Assembly: GCF_021869535.1 (NCBI RefSeq)
Contig: NW_026262679.1
Location: 45,616,426 to 45,680,425 of the forward strand
Length of the DNA stretch: 64,000 nt
Direction of reading: 5' to 3'
Origin: Mytilus californianus
Lineage: Eukaryota; Mollusca; Bivalvia; Mytilida; Mytilidae
The notes beneath the pieces are model-generated. The model ran no database searches. It saw only the letters and a program-made list of their open reading frames with translations, and was not told where the DNA came from. Shown piece by piece: positions 33,451-44,168 of the stretch (its first letter is position 1; each line of letters begins with the position of its first letter). The position numbers and the translations under genes were made by a program.

Positions 33451-34250
33451 TTATGACAATAGCCAACAGAATCTTTCATTCAATTTTTGATAGATTGTAA
33501 AAGAATTGATGGTTCATTTAGCTCTAGTCCGGTGCATCATTTGCATCTGTTTCTTAAAAAAAGTAAGAAAGTTATAGCACTTAAAAATCATTTACCCTAA
33601 CGTTATACGAATCAGACTATAACACTGAAAACTTATCAGTTTAGCAATTCAAGGGCATGCTACTTTCGGTATTGTATGTCGTTGGGTTTCTGTCTCATTG
33701 TCGTTAATCCAGCATCATATACAGATATGTTTATGAAATATTTCTTATTTTCAGATCTATATATAAAATATGTAGACAACCTAGATTTCAAATAAGGACG
33801 ACCCTAGATATTCTGTTTCATTGTTTCAAACTATCAAAGAAGAAATTTAAAAACAGTAATAAGAAAACATATTTTATTAGTTTTTTATGAACTCGAATTC
33901 ATTTTGTTATCTCAAAGAAAGTTTTGGGAAAGCTGAGGTATCAGATATTTTAACAATGGGACTTTGCATAGAATTAAAATTAGAATTATAATATTCAATT
34001 AATATACAAAACAAATCCTCCTGTTAACGGATTCTCTCAATATAAATATCGTATTCGTTCAAATATTTGTCCAGTCCAGTCTGAACATCTAATATCAGTA
34101 TCCCGGTTCAACCTTTGTTCTTTGATTTCGACCACAACAGTTATCATCACAATTAAAAATAAGTGGCAGTATCAAAAACGAACGTTTTGGCAGACTAGCG
34201 GCTATTGCACTTTGTCATGGAGTCACAATCATTGTTCTCTATTCATATAG
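33451..34250 (-). other. 3' flank and probable 3' UTR of the nkx2-5-like gene
   Basis: AT-rich and free of recognised repeats. On the minus strand an AATAAA hexamer occurs at 33873-33878, about 370 bases after the stop codon, and is a possible polyadenylation signal. No transcript end can be fixed from sequence alone. Confidence 0.4.
33873..33878 (-). terminator. Candidate polyadenylation signal AATAAA
   Basis: Minus-strand AATAAA downstream of the homeobox gene stop codon. The hexamer is frequent by chance in such AT-rich DNA. Confidence 0.25.
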
Positions 34251-34792
34251 TCACCAAGCCCTTATCCCCGGATGTTGCGATTGCTGTGACATATAACCAT
34301 TCTGTTGAATCTGAGTCATCTGTGGCATTGAGGCCATGTGGCTATTCATGGAATTGTATGAAGGAGAGGAATAAACAAACGGGTTAACGTTGTATGGTGC
34401 CGAGTATGAGGGTGTGACATTCTGACCGACACACGGTTTTCCATCCCTCACTAGAACAGGAACGGAAACTCTCCTGGGTGGTTGCATATTTGAAAGTTCT
34501 AAACTTTTATCTTGACGCTGACGCTTACATTTGTATCTCCTGTTTTGAAACCAGATTTTGACTTGAGTAGAAGATAGTTTTAACAGGCTAGCTAACTGTT
34601 CTCGTTCTGGTGCAGATAAATATCTCTGCTGTTTGAAACGCCTTTCAAGTTCATACACTTGAGCTTGTGAAAATAGAACTCGTGGCTTTCTTCGGGTCCT
34701 TTGTTTTTGGATTAAATGGCACTCTCCTGGTGTTTTATCTGTAGTTTTGTTGTCTTTGTCGCTTTCTTCACAAGATGGTGACGCCGAGTGAT
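34251..34792 (-). CDS. nkx2-5: Nkx2-5/tinman-like homeobox protein, coding exon 2 (homeodomain exon)
   Basis: NK2-class homeodomain transcription factor; family members specify heart and visceral mesoderm. This exon joins to 40826-41237: the acceptor TTTGTCTTTGTAG precedes 34792, and the phase-1 junction completes a His codon (residue 138). The spliced protein is 317 aa, close to vertebrate Nkx2-5. The homeodomain is residues 171-230, starting RRKPRVLF. Helix 3 reads [14 protein letters not shown], with Gln50, Asn51 and the class-defining Tyr54. An NK2-specific domain ([15 protein letters not shown]) spans about 244-258. A tyrosine-rich stretch (Tyr267, 271, 278, 283) follows, then a Met/Gln-rich tail ending GIRAW, a C-terminal signature known from Nkx2-5-type proteins. 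The stop is TGA at 34251-34253. The apparent upstream Met (34814) lies in the intron. Nkx2-3/2-6-type paralogues are alternatives, but an invertebrate usually has one NK4-type gene. Confidence 0.95.
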
Positions 34793-37700
34793 CTACAAAG
34801 ACAAAAGTAAACACTTCAAAATACGTAATTGAAAAACTTTTATTCTAAATTAATAAAACTTGCTAAGTCAGAAGCGCCGACATGAAGTACTTCTGTGCAC
34901 GAGTTTGTCATCAAGTATATATTATATAATGACTTTCTGTAATTTTCGATTGTCGACAGCTAATTAAAGAACGATATATTTATGTCCCGCTACACGAGCG
35001 TCCAACAAAAACTGATTAAAAGCTACATAGTAAATTGTTTCATCAGCTTTTGTATATCTGTTTTATACCACTACTTAAATCTGCAATCTTTCTAACAAAA
35101 AATACGCTAAAATTCTAGTTGAAGTTCAGTCATTTTTTTTCATTTTTTCGAGAAACGTTTTTGCCGCAATATCATACTTTTTAACATTATATTTGTTATA
35201 CAATAATCAATACAGGCAAAAATTCTCGCCGTACATTTTAAAAGTATTTCAGGGTTCAAAACGAAATTATTGTATTTTTTTTTTTTGTAATTAATTATAA
35301 TGGTTATGAATATTCATTTTTTTTAACTAAAGAAAAAGAAACAAACGCCCCTTGTCTGTTTAAGTTACATCGCACTTGAAAACCCGCATGAGGTTGATAC
35401 TGTATAACTGTTGCCGTTAATCATCATCAACATTCTTTTAATTCTTAACTAACCGTGTGCGTTTTAACAAAGTTGTTTTCCAGTAATTAAAACGTCTAAA
35501 CAAACAGTCGGATTTGTCCTTGATTTAGCTAATTTTCGATTTCTCAAATGTTCTGCAAAATTTGAAGTTAATTCTTATGGAACAACCGAGTAAATATTTT
35601 AGTTTAATAGCGATTTTTAAAAAGACACGATTGTTAAATTAACTGGTGTAGCAATTTTTACAAGCTTTATAGTTAAAAGAAAATAAATTTGGTTTGCTAT
35701 TTTCATTTCTAATCAGGGTGATATGAAATATTAATATTGGTGTTCGTAATTTTTACATTCGTGCTTTGTTCATGCCGTTTTGGGAGTACCTAGACTAAGT
35801 GTGCGGATATAAAAGACGGGAAAATAAAATCAAATGTATATTATATTATCTGTATATAACTTTGTAGACAAATATGTGACACTTTAATAAAATAAATTAT
35901 TATTATCATTATCATTATTACAAAACATAATAAAGGTTTCAATTCATCACATTTTCTAGCCTTTCACTGCTTTCAATTTCAACGAGCTTTTGATTTACCA
36001 GAAACAAAATATATTATAAATATTTAATTGAATTACAAACGATAACAATCCAAAGTGATTCATTTGTTTATTAATCAGTAAATTCTCTTTTGGAAGAAAA
36101 GTGAACTTGTATTCTATGGTTGAATTGAACATTCCAGCTTTCTGTTAAATACTGGAGACAAAGTTTGAACGATAACAAAATCGAAGAGAAGGAACACAAA
36201 ACTACTAAGAATTACAACTTCACAGGGCGATTTTATGTCTTATAAATAAGTTTGTTTTGTGATCTTTGTACGCTTGCCTGGTTTTGTACTCATCCATGAA
36301 GTTTGTCAGATAAGCTTTACTATGATGGGGGTATGTTTTAATAAAATGCATTTTTGTACCGTATGACCTTTCTGGTGTTTTTCTTTAACTAATTCCACGA
36401 TAACCTTTAATGATACAGAGAAGTATTCTGTAGATTGTCTTATGAATTATGGGTTGGCATAATGCATTATTTTTGATGATGAAATATTTACAAATAGAAA
36501 ATAGCGAAAAAAATAAATAATAAAAAATACAGAATGTTGAAATAGTGTAATCGAACAGAAAATCATAATTATAATTGTAAAGCCGTAATGTAAAACATTG
36601 TTGGGGGTCGTGTTGCTCTGAGTTTTAAGGTTTCTGTGTAGTGTTAATATGTCAAAACAGTGGATTAAATTAAATTTTTTGTCCACTTTTTTGTATTACG
36701 CGTCTGTCCTTCTTCAACTTATTAATGTGCATTGCACCTTGGGTAATTTATTTCTTTGTTTCTTCGAGTCATTTTTGACTTACTAAAACTTATCAACAAG
36801 ATTATGTTCATTCTACTAATTGTGTTTTCTTTATTTTATTTCTCTTTATTAATAATTTTTGTTTATCTATTTTTGTAAATATAAATAATACATTAAATTT
36901 AAATAACATCTTCTGTTTTGAAGTAATTTGTTCCCTCGTTTAGACGGCAATAATTTAAATGAAAAAATCTTTTCGACAGTAATAGACTTAAAAAAACAAA
37001 CTTTTCGACAGTAATAAACTGCAAAAAAAAATCTTGTAGGATTTTTTGTTACATTTGCAAGCTTTTACTCTCATGTTTATTAAATAGGGTTAATAAATAA
37101 ATATGAAATACGCACATATTGATAAAATTATTAATTTGCATGATCAAAAGTTTTAGTTAAAATTCAATATGCTACTTTTCGAAGAAAAATGAATTCGAAT
37201 GACTCCATCATCATATCAAATATAAATATATAATAGACGTTTCAAAGTTCTTATCAATCAGAAAATATCAAAGACATCTGGAAATATTAAATTGTTTATG
37301 TGAGAAAACATAGATATTGTCGGTCTATCTACCAGTAATCAACCAGAATATATCTTAAATTTCTCTTGCTAAACGGCACACTAAAATCATGGGAAGTAAT
37401 GACAGAAATTCTCATGAAAACAGAGAAAAATACAAACAAATGAAAAAGGAGCTCGTGTAAGATAACATTAAAATTAAATTCAAAGCTTGACCTTGAAACT
37501 GGGGTTTGTCTCTATGACTTCGCCCGTATTTATTTTGTCCACCCATCGTGTTGTCTGTTTTCCTCGACTTAATAGTTTTTGGTTCCCCTTGGTATCAACT
37601 ACTCCCGTTTCTTAAATTTGATTTTGATTTTTATTTTAAAAGCATTTCTATTTATTTCGGTATCATAGAAATATGCTAAGACTAAAGTTTTCATGTTAAT

Positions 37701-40700
37701 TCACTCCTACACTTATCATAAATCTTTGATTTAAATACAACGCGACAATATGAGTATTTTTTGCATTAATGTAAGCACACTTTCATTTCATTTTTTTGCC
37801 TCTTTCATATATGTGAAGTTCAAACAAAATGTGAAATTGAATTATTCTGGGCACTTACATGAACTTAAATGAAAATAACGTTTCCTGAATGCAGAACTAA
37901 TTTATTTTTTTTATTTTTTAAAGTCTTATCAGACGGAAATAACAAAATGAAAGTTGAAGTACTTCAACAGAACTTTATTAAAATGTAGAGAAATTTTCGT
38001 GTTTCCTTCTCTTTCAACATGTGTAAAAAACTAAGATCTATTTGTCGGAAATGTATTTGAAATTGATATAAATCAAAATTTCACACATGGTAAACGTAAA
38101 AGAAAATTAAAACTTGGACCCGTTAACTTAAACTTCCGTCACCCGCACGTCTCCTTGATTTCCTAATGATAAGATTTCAATTTAATAAAAATTGTCGAAA
38201 ATGACATTTGTGGATTAAAAAGATTGAATTCAAATTTCTTAATACTGATACTGCGTTATGGGATAATACTGAACTCTTTATGTTTCATCAGGAAACCCCA
38301 GATCCTGCTTAATTTAATACATGTTGGTACAAATATCTAATTAGTAGGCTCGTTTTCCACTTCATTATTTTATCAAACTTCCATTTAACTTCCGACCGGA
38401 CCGAGTAACCCAGTATTAATAACTCCATTCTAAACGATTTATATACATAGCCTTTGAACCCAATAGTTCGTGGACCGCGAGCTGTCGCATTAAAATTGTT
38501 TCCCACCGAGATTTCGATGAGGTTTACAGAGATTTAACGATAAAACTATTTCTTTGCCGTATATCTTCTGCATCATAAACGGCTGAACACATTGCAGTTT
38601 ATATATACTAATAAAAATTATGAGGCATACCATTCACAAATTTATTCCAGTTGCGATTGTATCGGTTATTATTTTTCACATATTTTATATAAATCACTTT
38701 ATCAGCATATCAGATCGTCCCTTGATTTTACTTCGCCGAACAAATTAGTTAGATATAGAGTGTAAAAAAAACAAACATGCATTTTTTACTCACTTTTATA
38801 TCAGTTTCAGTTTCTTATTAACTTATTTTTTTGTAATACTACTGTATGTTCGGGGTTATCCTTTAAAAAGGTATTTACGTCCTTCTAATCGCTGTATTAT
38901 AATTTTTCCTCACTTTTAAATAAATTACTTTAAATCTCTACGCCATGTGAATGAAGAAGGTAGAATACAGAATAAAAGAAACTGGAGATTTATTGAGATA
39001 AATAGACTATAGGGGGCTTTATGGTATGGTACAATTCCTGGCCAAACAATATCACGAATGAATAAAATTTACTGTATTTTTGGATGGATCGTGAAGAATC
39101 TTGGTTTGATCATGATTTCATTCGTTCATTCATTATGGTAATCATTTAATCTCTAAAAAAATCTTTTAAATAAAGATAAATATATGAGTTACTTTAATCT
39201 AAAAACTATTTTACTTCGAATAATAACAAGATTTATGAAGTTCAGTGAAAATCATGTGTGCAGGACATTTTTTTGCAAACTACAAGTATAACATATTATT
39301 ATTCGGTAGGATATTTAAAGGTTTAGAAAGTTAAAAATAAATTCATATTTCCGTAATTTTATCAAGTCATATCCGATTTTTAATATGTTTGTTTACAATT
39401 TTGCAGCGTCAAAAGATATTTTGACCGACCTGATCGGAAATATAAACAAATCAAAGGCATTAATCCAGTGGAAGAACAGAAATTTAAGAAGTTTATGTTG
39501 TAATATACCAAAAAACTTAACAATAATTTGGGAAGAAAAGTCGGTTGAATGTAAACATCACAAAGGTCATAATCCGATCGGATTTGGACCATTAGAAATA
39601 GTGAAAATACCATTCGGAAGTATTAGCTAAAGTAATCTTGCACGATTTTTGAATTAAATATTATCAACAAGTCTTTCGGCCTTTCCCGCACTTTTGAATT
39701 AACCTTTGACTGACTTTGTATCCTTTTATTTCAGATATAACCAAAGTTGATATGATCTTAAAGTTTTGACAAAATCCATTGACAGTAAGCATTTAATAAC
39801 CCGAAAGGTTCAGTAGGGATAAATATGATAAACACACACAAAATTAACTCAACTTTACAATTTTAAAACAGCATCACAAAAAGCATCAGTGTATTTTTGA
39901 ATTGTAAAAAAGTCAATTTTAAAACGATAAGATTCTTCTTTAATGTTACAAAGTAGGCTGAAAAGGGGACAATTATTTCATAACAATTCACAAAAAAAAG
40001 AACTTAACAGTGGAAAATTTTTTCATAACTATTCACGACAGTACTCATCAAAATGAAGTATAGGAATAACTTTAAATATGAAAAGAATAAAAACAGAAAA
40101 ATAAGTATTATTATCATTTTTAAAAATGTGTATAATTTGCTTCATTATCAGATGTAAAGTAATGATGATCGTTCTAAAAACCTGATACTCTGCATACTGT
40201 AGCAATGCGTGCTTTGATCTCAAAAACTATTAAAAATTAAACATTTCGAAACTTAATTTTCTTGTAGAACACTCAACACAAGTAAACATGGTTGAGTGAA
40301 GGTTAAGTTGGAGGTAATATATGAACCAATGCACACTATATACCCACTTATTGTGTATTGTCTTCTTGAGAAATAGCACAATATAACTTTACTGTATTTC
40401 ATTCAAGACACTTACATAATGCAAGAAAACTTTTGAAATAATATTCACCACTTCTACAAAACAACAATTCCTACTTCAATGCTAATATTTTGCCAATTCT
40501 TAACCCCTTGTGCGACAAGTGTGTTGTCGTGTAAAAGAGAAGTTACAAGATTCCAAAATGTCATCCTTAAACTTCAAAGACTCTGATACTGAGCAGACCT
40601 TCTTAGGAACACTTCGAAACCCGATCATTATCAAAGCATGTTTACAAAAGAAAATTAAATTTATAGACTTTTCAGATAAGTGGGTACTTTTTACCTATTG

Positions 40701-40825
40701 ATATTCATTAAAATCAGAAAATCAGTAAATATTCAAAAGTGGCCGTATTAAGTGGCCCTTGATAAGTATTAAGGGGATGTATGGTTCCGACATCTCCCTC
40801 TTAAGACTTATTATATTCAACTTAC
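34793..40825 (-). other. nkx2-5: Intron of the nkx2-5-like gene (6,033 bp, phase 1)
   Basis: Donor GTAAGT (minus strand, 40825-40820) and acceptor TTTGTAG (ending 34793). None of the repeat families found elsewhere in the window is recognised here, unlike neighbouring regions. It contains a perfect 16-bp palindrome GTTGAAGTACTTCAAC (37953-37968) and a tinman-type TCAAGTG word (minus strand, near 35371). Short frames inside (39385-39630 plus, 40029-40223 minus, 40510-40701 plus) look random. It probably carries regulatory DNA; that is inference. Confidence 0.85.
37953..37968. repeat. Perfect 16-bp palindrome in the intron
   Basis: GTTGAAGTACTTCAAC is its own reverse complement, surrounded by ordinary AT-rich sequence. 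It could be a dimeric binding site or chance. Confidence 0.6.
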
Positions 40826-41237
40826 GGTTTTCAAGAACATCCATTTCTACTTGTTCACTTTTTGGAGTAAGCAGTTGTGTTTCTGAGGCACCTTGTTTTC
40901 CTGTTCCAGAGTCCGGGGAATCTGTATGGTATTGTCCGAGGTCATGTCTAGATGGTCCATCAGATATAGGTAATGACTGTGGCGAAAGTGTCGTATACGT
41001 CGGTTGCATCGATGACATTGGCGGTGGGGATGTATTCCCTGGATACAAACACGAAGAACTGGTTCCGATCTGATCCATTCTATAATCATAATTTCCTGAC
41101 ATCGGAAAACTGGCATGAGAATAGTCCAAACCGGTATGCATGTTTTGTTGGTCAGTCCAGGGTGAATTGTGGTTCATCAGTATGTTATTAACCAGAAATG
41201 GCGAAGTTAAGTTGTGATTATTTGGATACGAAGACAT
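40826..41237 (-). CDS. nkx2-5: Nkx2-5/tinman-like homeobox protein, coding exon 1 (TN-motif exon)
   Basis: Encodes residues 1-137 plus the first base of codon 138. The start is ATG at 41237-41235 (MSSYPNNHN), with A at -3. The reading frame upstream meets GTG and then a TAA, so the longer frame beginning at 41246 is not a real start. Residues 12-20 (SPFLVNNIL) match the position and shape of the TN motif (norm TPFSVKDIL), a Groucho-type co-repressor docking motif. The remainder is Ser/Pro/Tyr/Gln-rich and probably disordered (SPPPMSSMQP near 70). It ends PKSEQVEMDVLEN before the donor GTAAGT. Frame continuation beyond 40826 is intronic. The exon order (TN exon, intron, homeodomain exon) is the same as in vertebrate Nkx2-5 genes. 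Confidence 0.93.
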
Positions 41238-41460
41238 AGTATCCACTTAATTTTTTTTCACTTTTTAAGTTGATGACATTCGCTGTGTATGATGAGGGTT
41301 AGCCTCTAGGCCACACGTTTATCATCAACAGAAATCTGAATCGCACAGCCAATCAAAACACTCCTTCTCTCTCACCGGATGAATTACAATTTCCTGGCTT
41401 GCAATGAAAACACAGATTTGTTGTTCTATTTCCGAAAATGAGGATTTAGGAGTTTTATAT
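41238..41460 (-). promoter_or_regulatory. Upstream region of nkx2-5-like gene with NK2, GATA and CCAAT-type words
   Basis: On the minus strand TTAAGTGG (41250-41243) lies 5 bases before the ATG and fits the published NK2/tinman preference T(C/T)AAGTGG. A TGATAA GATA-type word lies at 41324-41319, and an inverted CCAAT box (ATTGG) at 41353-41349. No TATA box or start site can be fixed. Such short words occur by chance; only their clustering at the start of an NK gene is suggestive. Confidence 0.35.
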
Positions 41461-43249
41461 TAACTGGTATTATTTTTGTTTGTGTGTTTTTGATATTATT
41501 TTACCAGATTACAGGAAAGAGTCGTTTTAATATGCATTTTGGATCACGATTTAGTCATTTTCTTTAACTTTTAACGTTTCTTCTGTTTTTATTTATTTTA
41601 TTAAGATATAGAATTACGTCAAAAGTTTTAAAAATCAATTTTTTAATTTACTAATTATGATTTAAGAAAGATTTTTTGTAAGAATTTTTATTAAGAAAAT
41701 ATGCGGCAATGGATAACGCATTGTTTTTCCTTATCGCAGTAAGATGTTTATATCTGTTCGTGTTTAGTTTGGGTTAAAAATCATTTACTAGGAATTTGTA
41801 TGTCATTTTCTCCGATAAAAACGATATACCACAGTGAAAGTAGAATCAAATAGCCTAACACTGAACCATTTACCGCCCGCAGTTTGGGGGTGGTTTTTCT
41901 CAAAGCTATGAATGTAGCAAACGTATACGTGCCTTAGCCATATTGCACGTCAGTGTGTCGCGTTTTAGTTTATAGTATTCAAACAAATTCTAGGCTTGAT
42001 GTCTGCAGTTTGGCCAGAAGATTAAATACAACTATCATGGAAACAGGACAACAAATTTACTTTATTCTATAAAACATTTTTATATTTTGTGAAACTTTGA
42101 TAAAAAATATAGTAAATTTAGATTCGTAATAAACAATTTTGATAAGTATGTTTTAGATGATATAAATTCTACAGAAGTATAAGAGAAAATACACTCATTT
42201 GATATGCGCTTACCACAAATCATACAGTGACACAAGATATGCTATTAAAAAGAGTTTCATGAATAATTTGTTATTGTAGTACTGTACTGTACCAACTTCG
42301 AATAAAAGTGCCTGAATATAGAATTGAGAATGGAATGTGTCTTAGAGGGAATTTCATTGTTTTCCATCTTTATTTTTTCCATTACTTTATGAGAGTTATA
42401 ATCTAACAATGCTGTCGTAGATACAATTAAATGCAAAGACGTTTGTTTCTGTTAACTACATGTTTGTTGGGTTGTTGTCTCATTGAATTGTTTCCTTATA
42501 CCTACTTCATCAGTTATCACCTTTATAGTATGCATGTATACATCTATATCGCTTGTCTATAAAAACATTTCAGAATTGCCACTTTCTTCGACATATGGAA
42601 AAGTGTTTATTTCTACTTTCGATTTCCATTTTCCCCATAAAAATATAAACTGTACTCATAAAATAATTGATCACATGAAAATGGATAATTATATCCGTAA
42701 ATTTGTATAAACTAATTAAACATACTACTCTGTAATTGTCGCATGCATATCACATTTTATTCTTCACATGATACGATCATGTTTAGATTTAACCCATTAG
42801 GAACAATTAATGAATTAGAAATCGCTTTTCCTGATTACACTTACGATGTGCATCTACTGAATTGGTTGTAAGTTTTCGTAGGTTTGAGTTTTTTTTTATG
42901 GAAAAACCTTAGTTAGTGTCTTTAGTGCAACAAATTCAAATAATTTTTATATATAACAAACAACCGTTATATTACTATCATAGTTTGCTTACTATTAGCT
43001 CTCCGCGAGATATAGTGTTTTGTTGTTCCTGAATTAGAAATCTAGTCCGGTGGAGTATACCTGCGTTCGTTTTAGAATATTGCGTTGTTACATGTTTCAT
43101 CATAATTCCATTTTTAATTACTGGCCCTATCAATAAATATCTCTTAAGACTTTCTCTTTCTACTATTTTGCAATACCAGTATTAGAGAGAACATTGTTTT
43201 CTGTAATTATTTAAGACTTTTTTTTAAATTTCTGTATAAATTAGGGTAA
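41461..43249. other. Upstream intergenic stretch, nearly free of recognised repeats
   Basis: A 28-base scrap at about 42317-42345 (AGAATTGAGAATGGAATGTG) matches the extreme 3' end of RT element B in reverse. A GGGTTGTTGTCTCATTGAAT word near 42469 resembles the end of another dispersed repeat. No exon recognised. Confidence 0.4.
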
Positions 43250-43440
43250 GTCGACGAAGAAAAGAAAAACGTTTGCAAAAATATAAAACACTACATAGAC
43301 AAGTACTAAACAACACAAAACCAGACAAAACCGGAAATGTACTATGCTTCCAAGAAGGATGAGCATGTCTAGCTTTACTGGGGGCGTCTGTGCCTGTTGC
43401 TCATGGAATATAAAATAGCTTGCATTCGATTATGTTGTAA
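43250..43440 (+). repeat. Dispersed repeat family D, diverged copy
   Basis: Contains GTCGACGAAGAAAAGAAAAA, ACTACATAGACAAGTAC, CCAAGAAGGATGAGCATGTC and TGCCTGTTGCTCATGGAATA, in the same order as the 25545-25800 copy but much altered. Confidence 0.45.
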
Positions 43441-44008
43441 TTGAGGAAACGATGACGGGAGTTTGGCTACGACAAGTGAAACATATCCGTGCTAACATAT
43501 CTGTGGTCATCATACAGATGACTGATTGATTGTCGGTTTATTAACCACCAGTCTTATAAATAATAAAATAACTGATATCAGTTCTATGTTTGCCAAAAAA
43601 AAGTTATAATAAAAAAAGATCCCTGCGATTAATTCTCAACACACTTTTGAGATTGTCTTTTCCCCCCAACACGATTGTCGTTATTAAAAAATAATTTTGA
43701 ACGGTACCAACTTTACGGCGCATTGCAAACAACAATGTTTTTCAGCGATGGTCGAGGTGTTTGTAAATCCAAACCTAATATAAAAACGTTGACAACCTGA
43801 TATAACCGGAAAGTACCAAAAGTAAACCCAAACCTGGACATGGAATCAGAACTATGTATGAGGGAGATACATTCCTTAATTTCAAAGTTAAAGTAGTAAC
43901 AACTAAAAAGTCGAACATGGAAATGTGGCACCTCAAATATTTTCATATGTAACATATACATACACAAAAATCAGATGGGGTGATATGAATAAAGGGAGAA
44001 ACATATAA

Positions 44009-44168
44009 ATGGACAGGGAATCAGTTTTGATAATCCCTGTATGGATAGGGAATCAGTTTTGGTAATCCCTGTATGGACAGGGAATCAGTTTTGATAATCC
44101 CTGTATGGACAGGGAATCAGTTTTGATAATTCCTGTATGGACAGGCAATAAGTTTTGACAATCATTGT
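44009..44168 (+). repeat. Five 32-bp tandem units with inverted ends
   Basis: Unit ATGGACAGGGAATCAGTTTT followed by GATAATCCCTGT. ACAGGGA and TCCCTGT at the unit ends are complementary, so each unit can form a hairpin. Substitutions accumulate toward the right-hand unit. Confidence 0.9.

Noticed and set aside
34793..34814. N-terminal extension of the homeodomain frame (starting MFTFVFVD)
   Set aside because: It crosses the TTTGTAG splice acceptor; the phase match with exon 1 shows this part is intron.
39380..39630. Opposed open frames inside the nkx2-5 intron
   Set aside because: No domain; both frames cover the same bases, as expected by chance. A TTTTGCAG acceptor-like word nearby is not enough.
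40722..40825. C-terminal extension of exon 1 frame
   Set aside because: It follows a strong GTAAGT donor; read-through would remove the homeodomain.
41238..41246. Upstream in-frame GTG start for the nkx2-5-like protein
   Set aside because: An in-frame ATG with A at -3 follows three codons later, and a stop lies just before the GTG; animal genes start at ATG.
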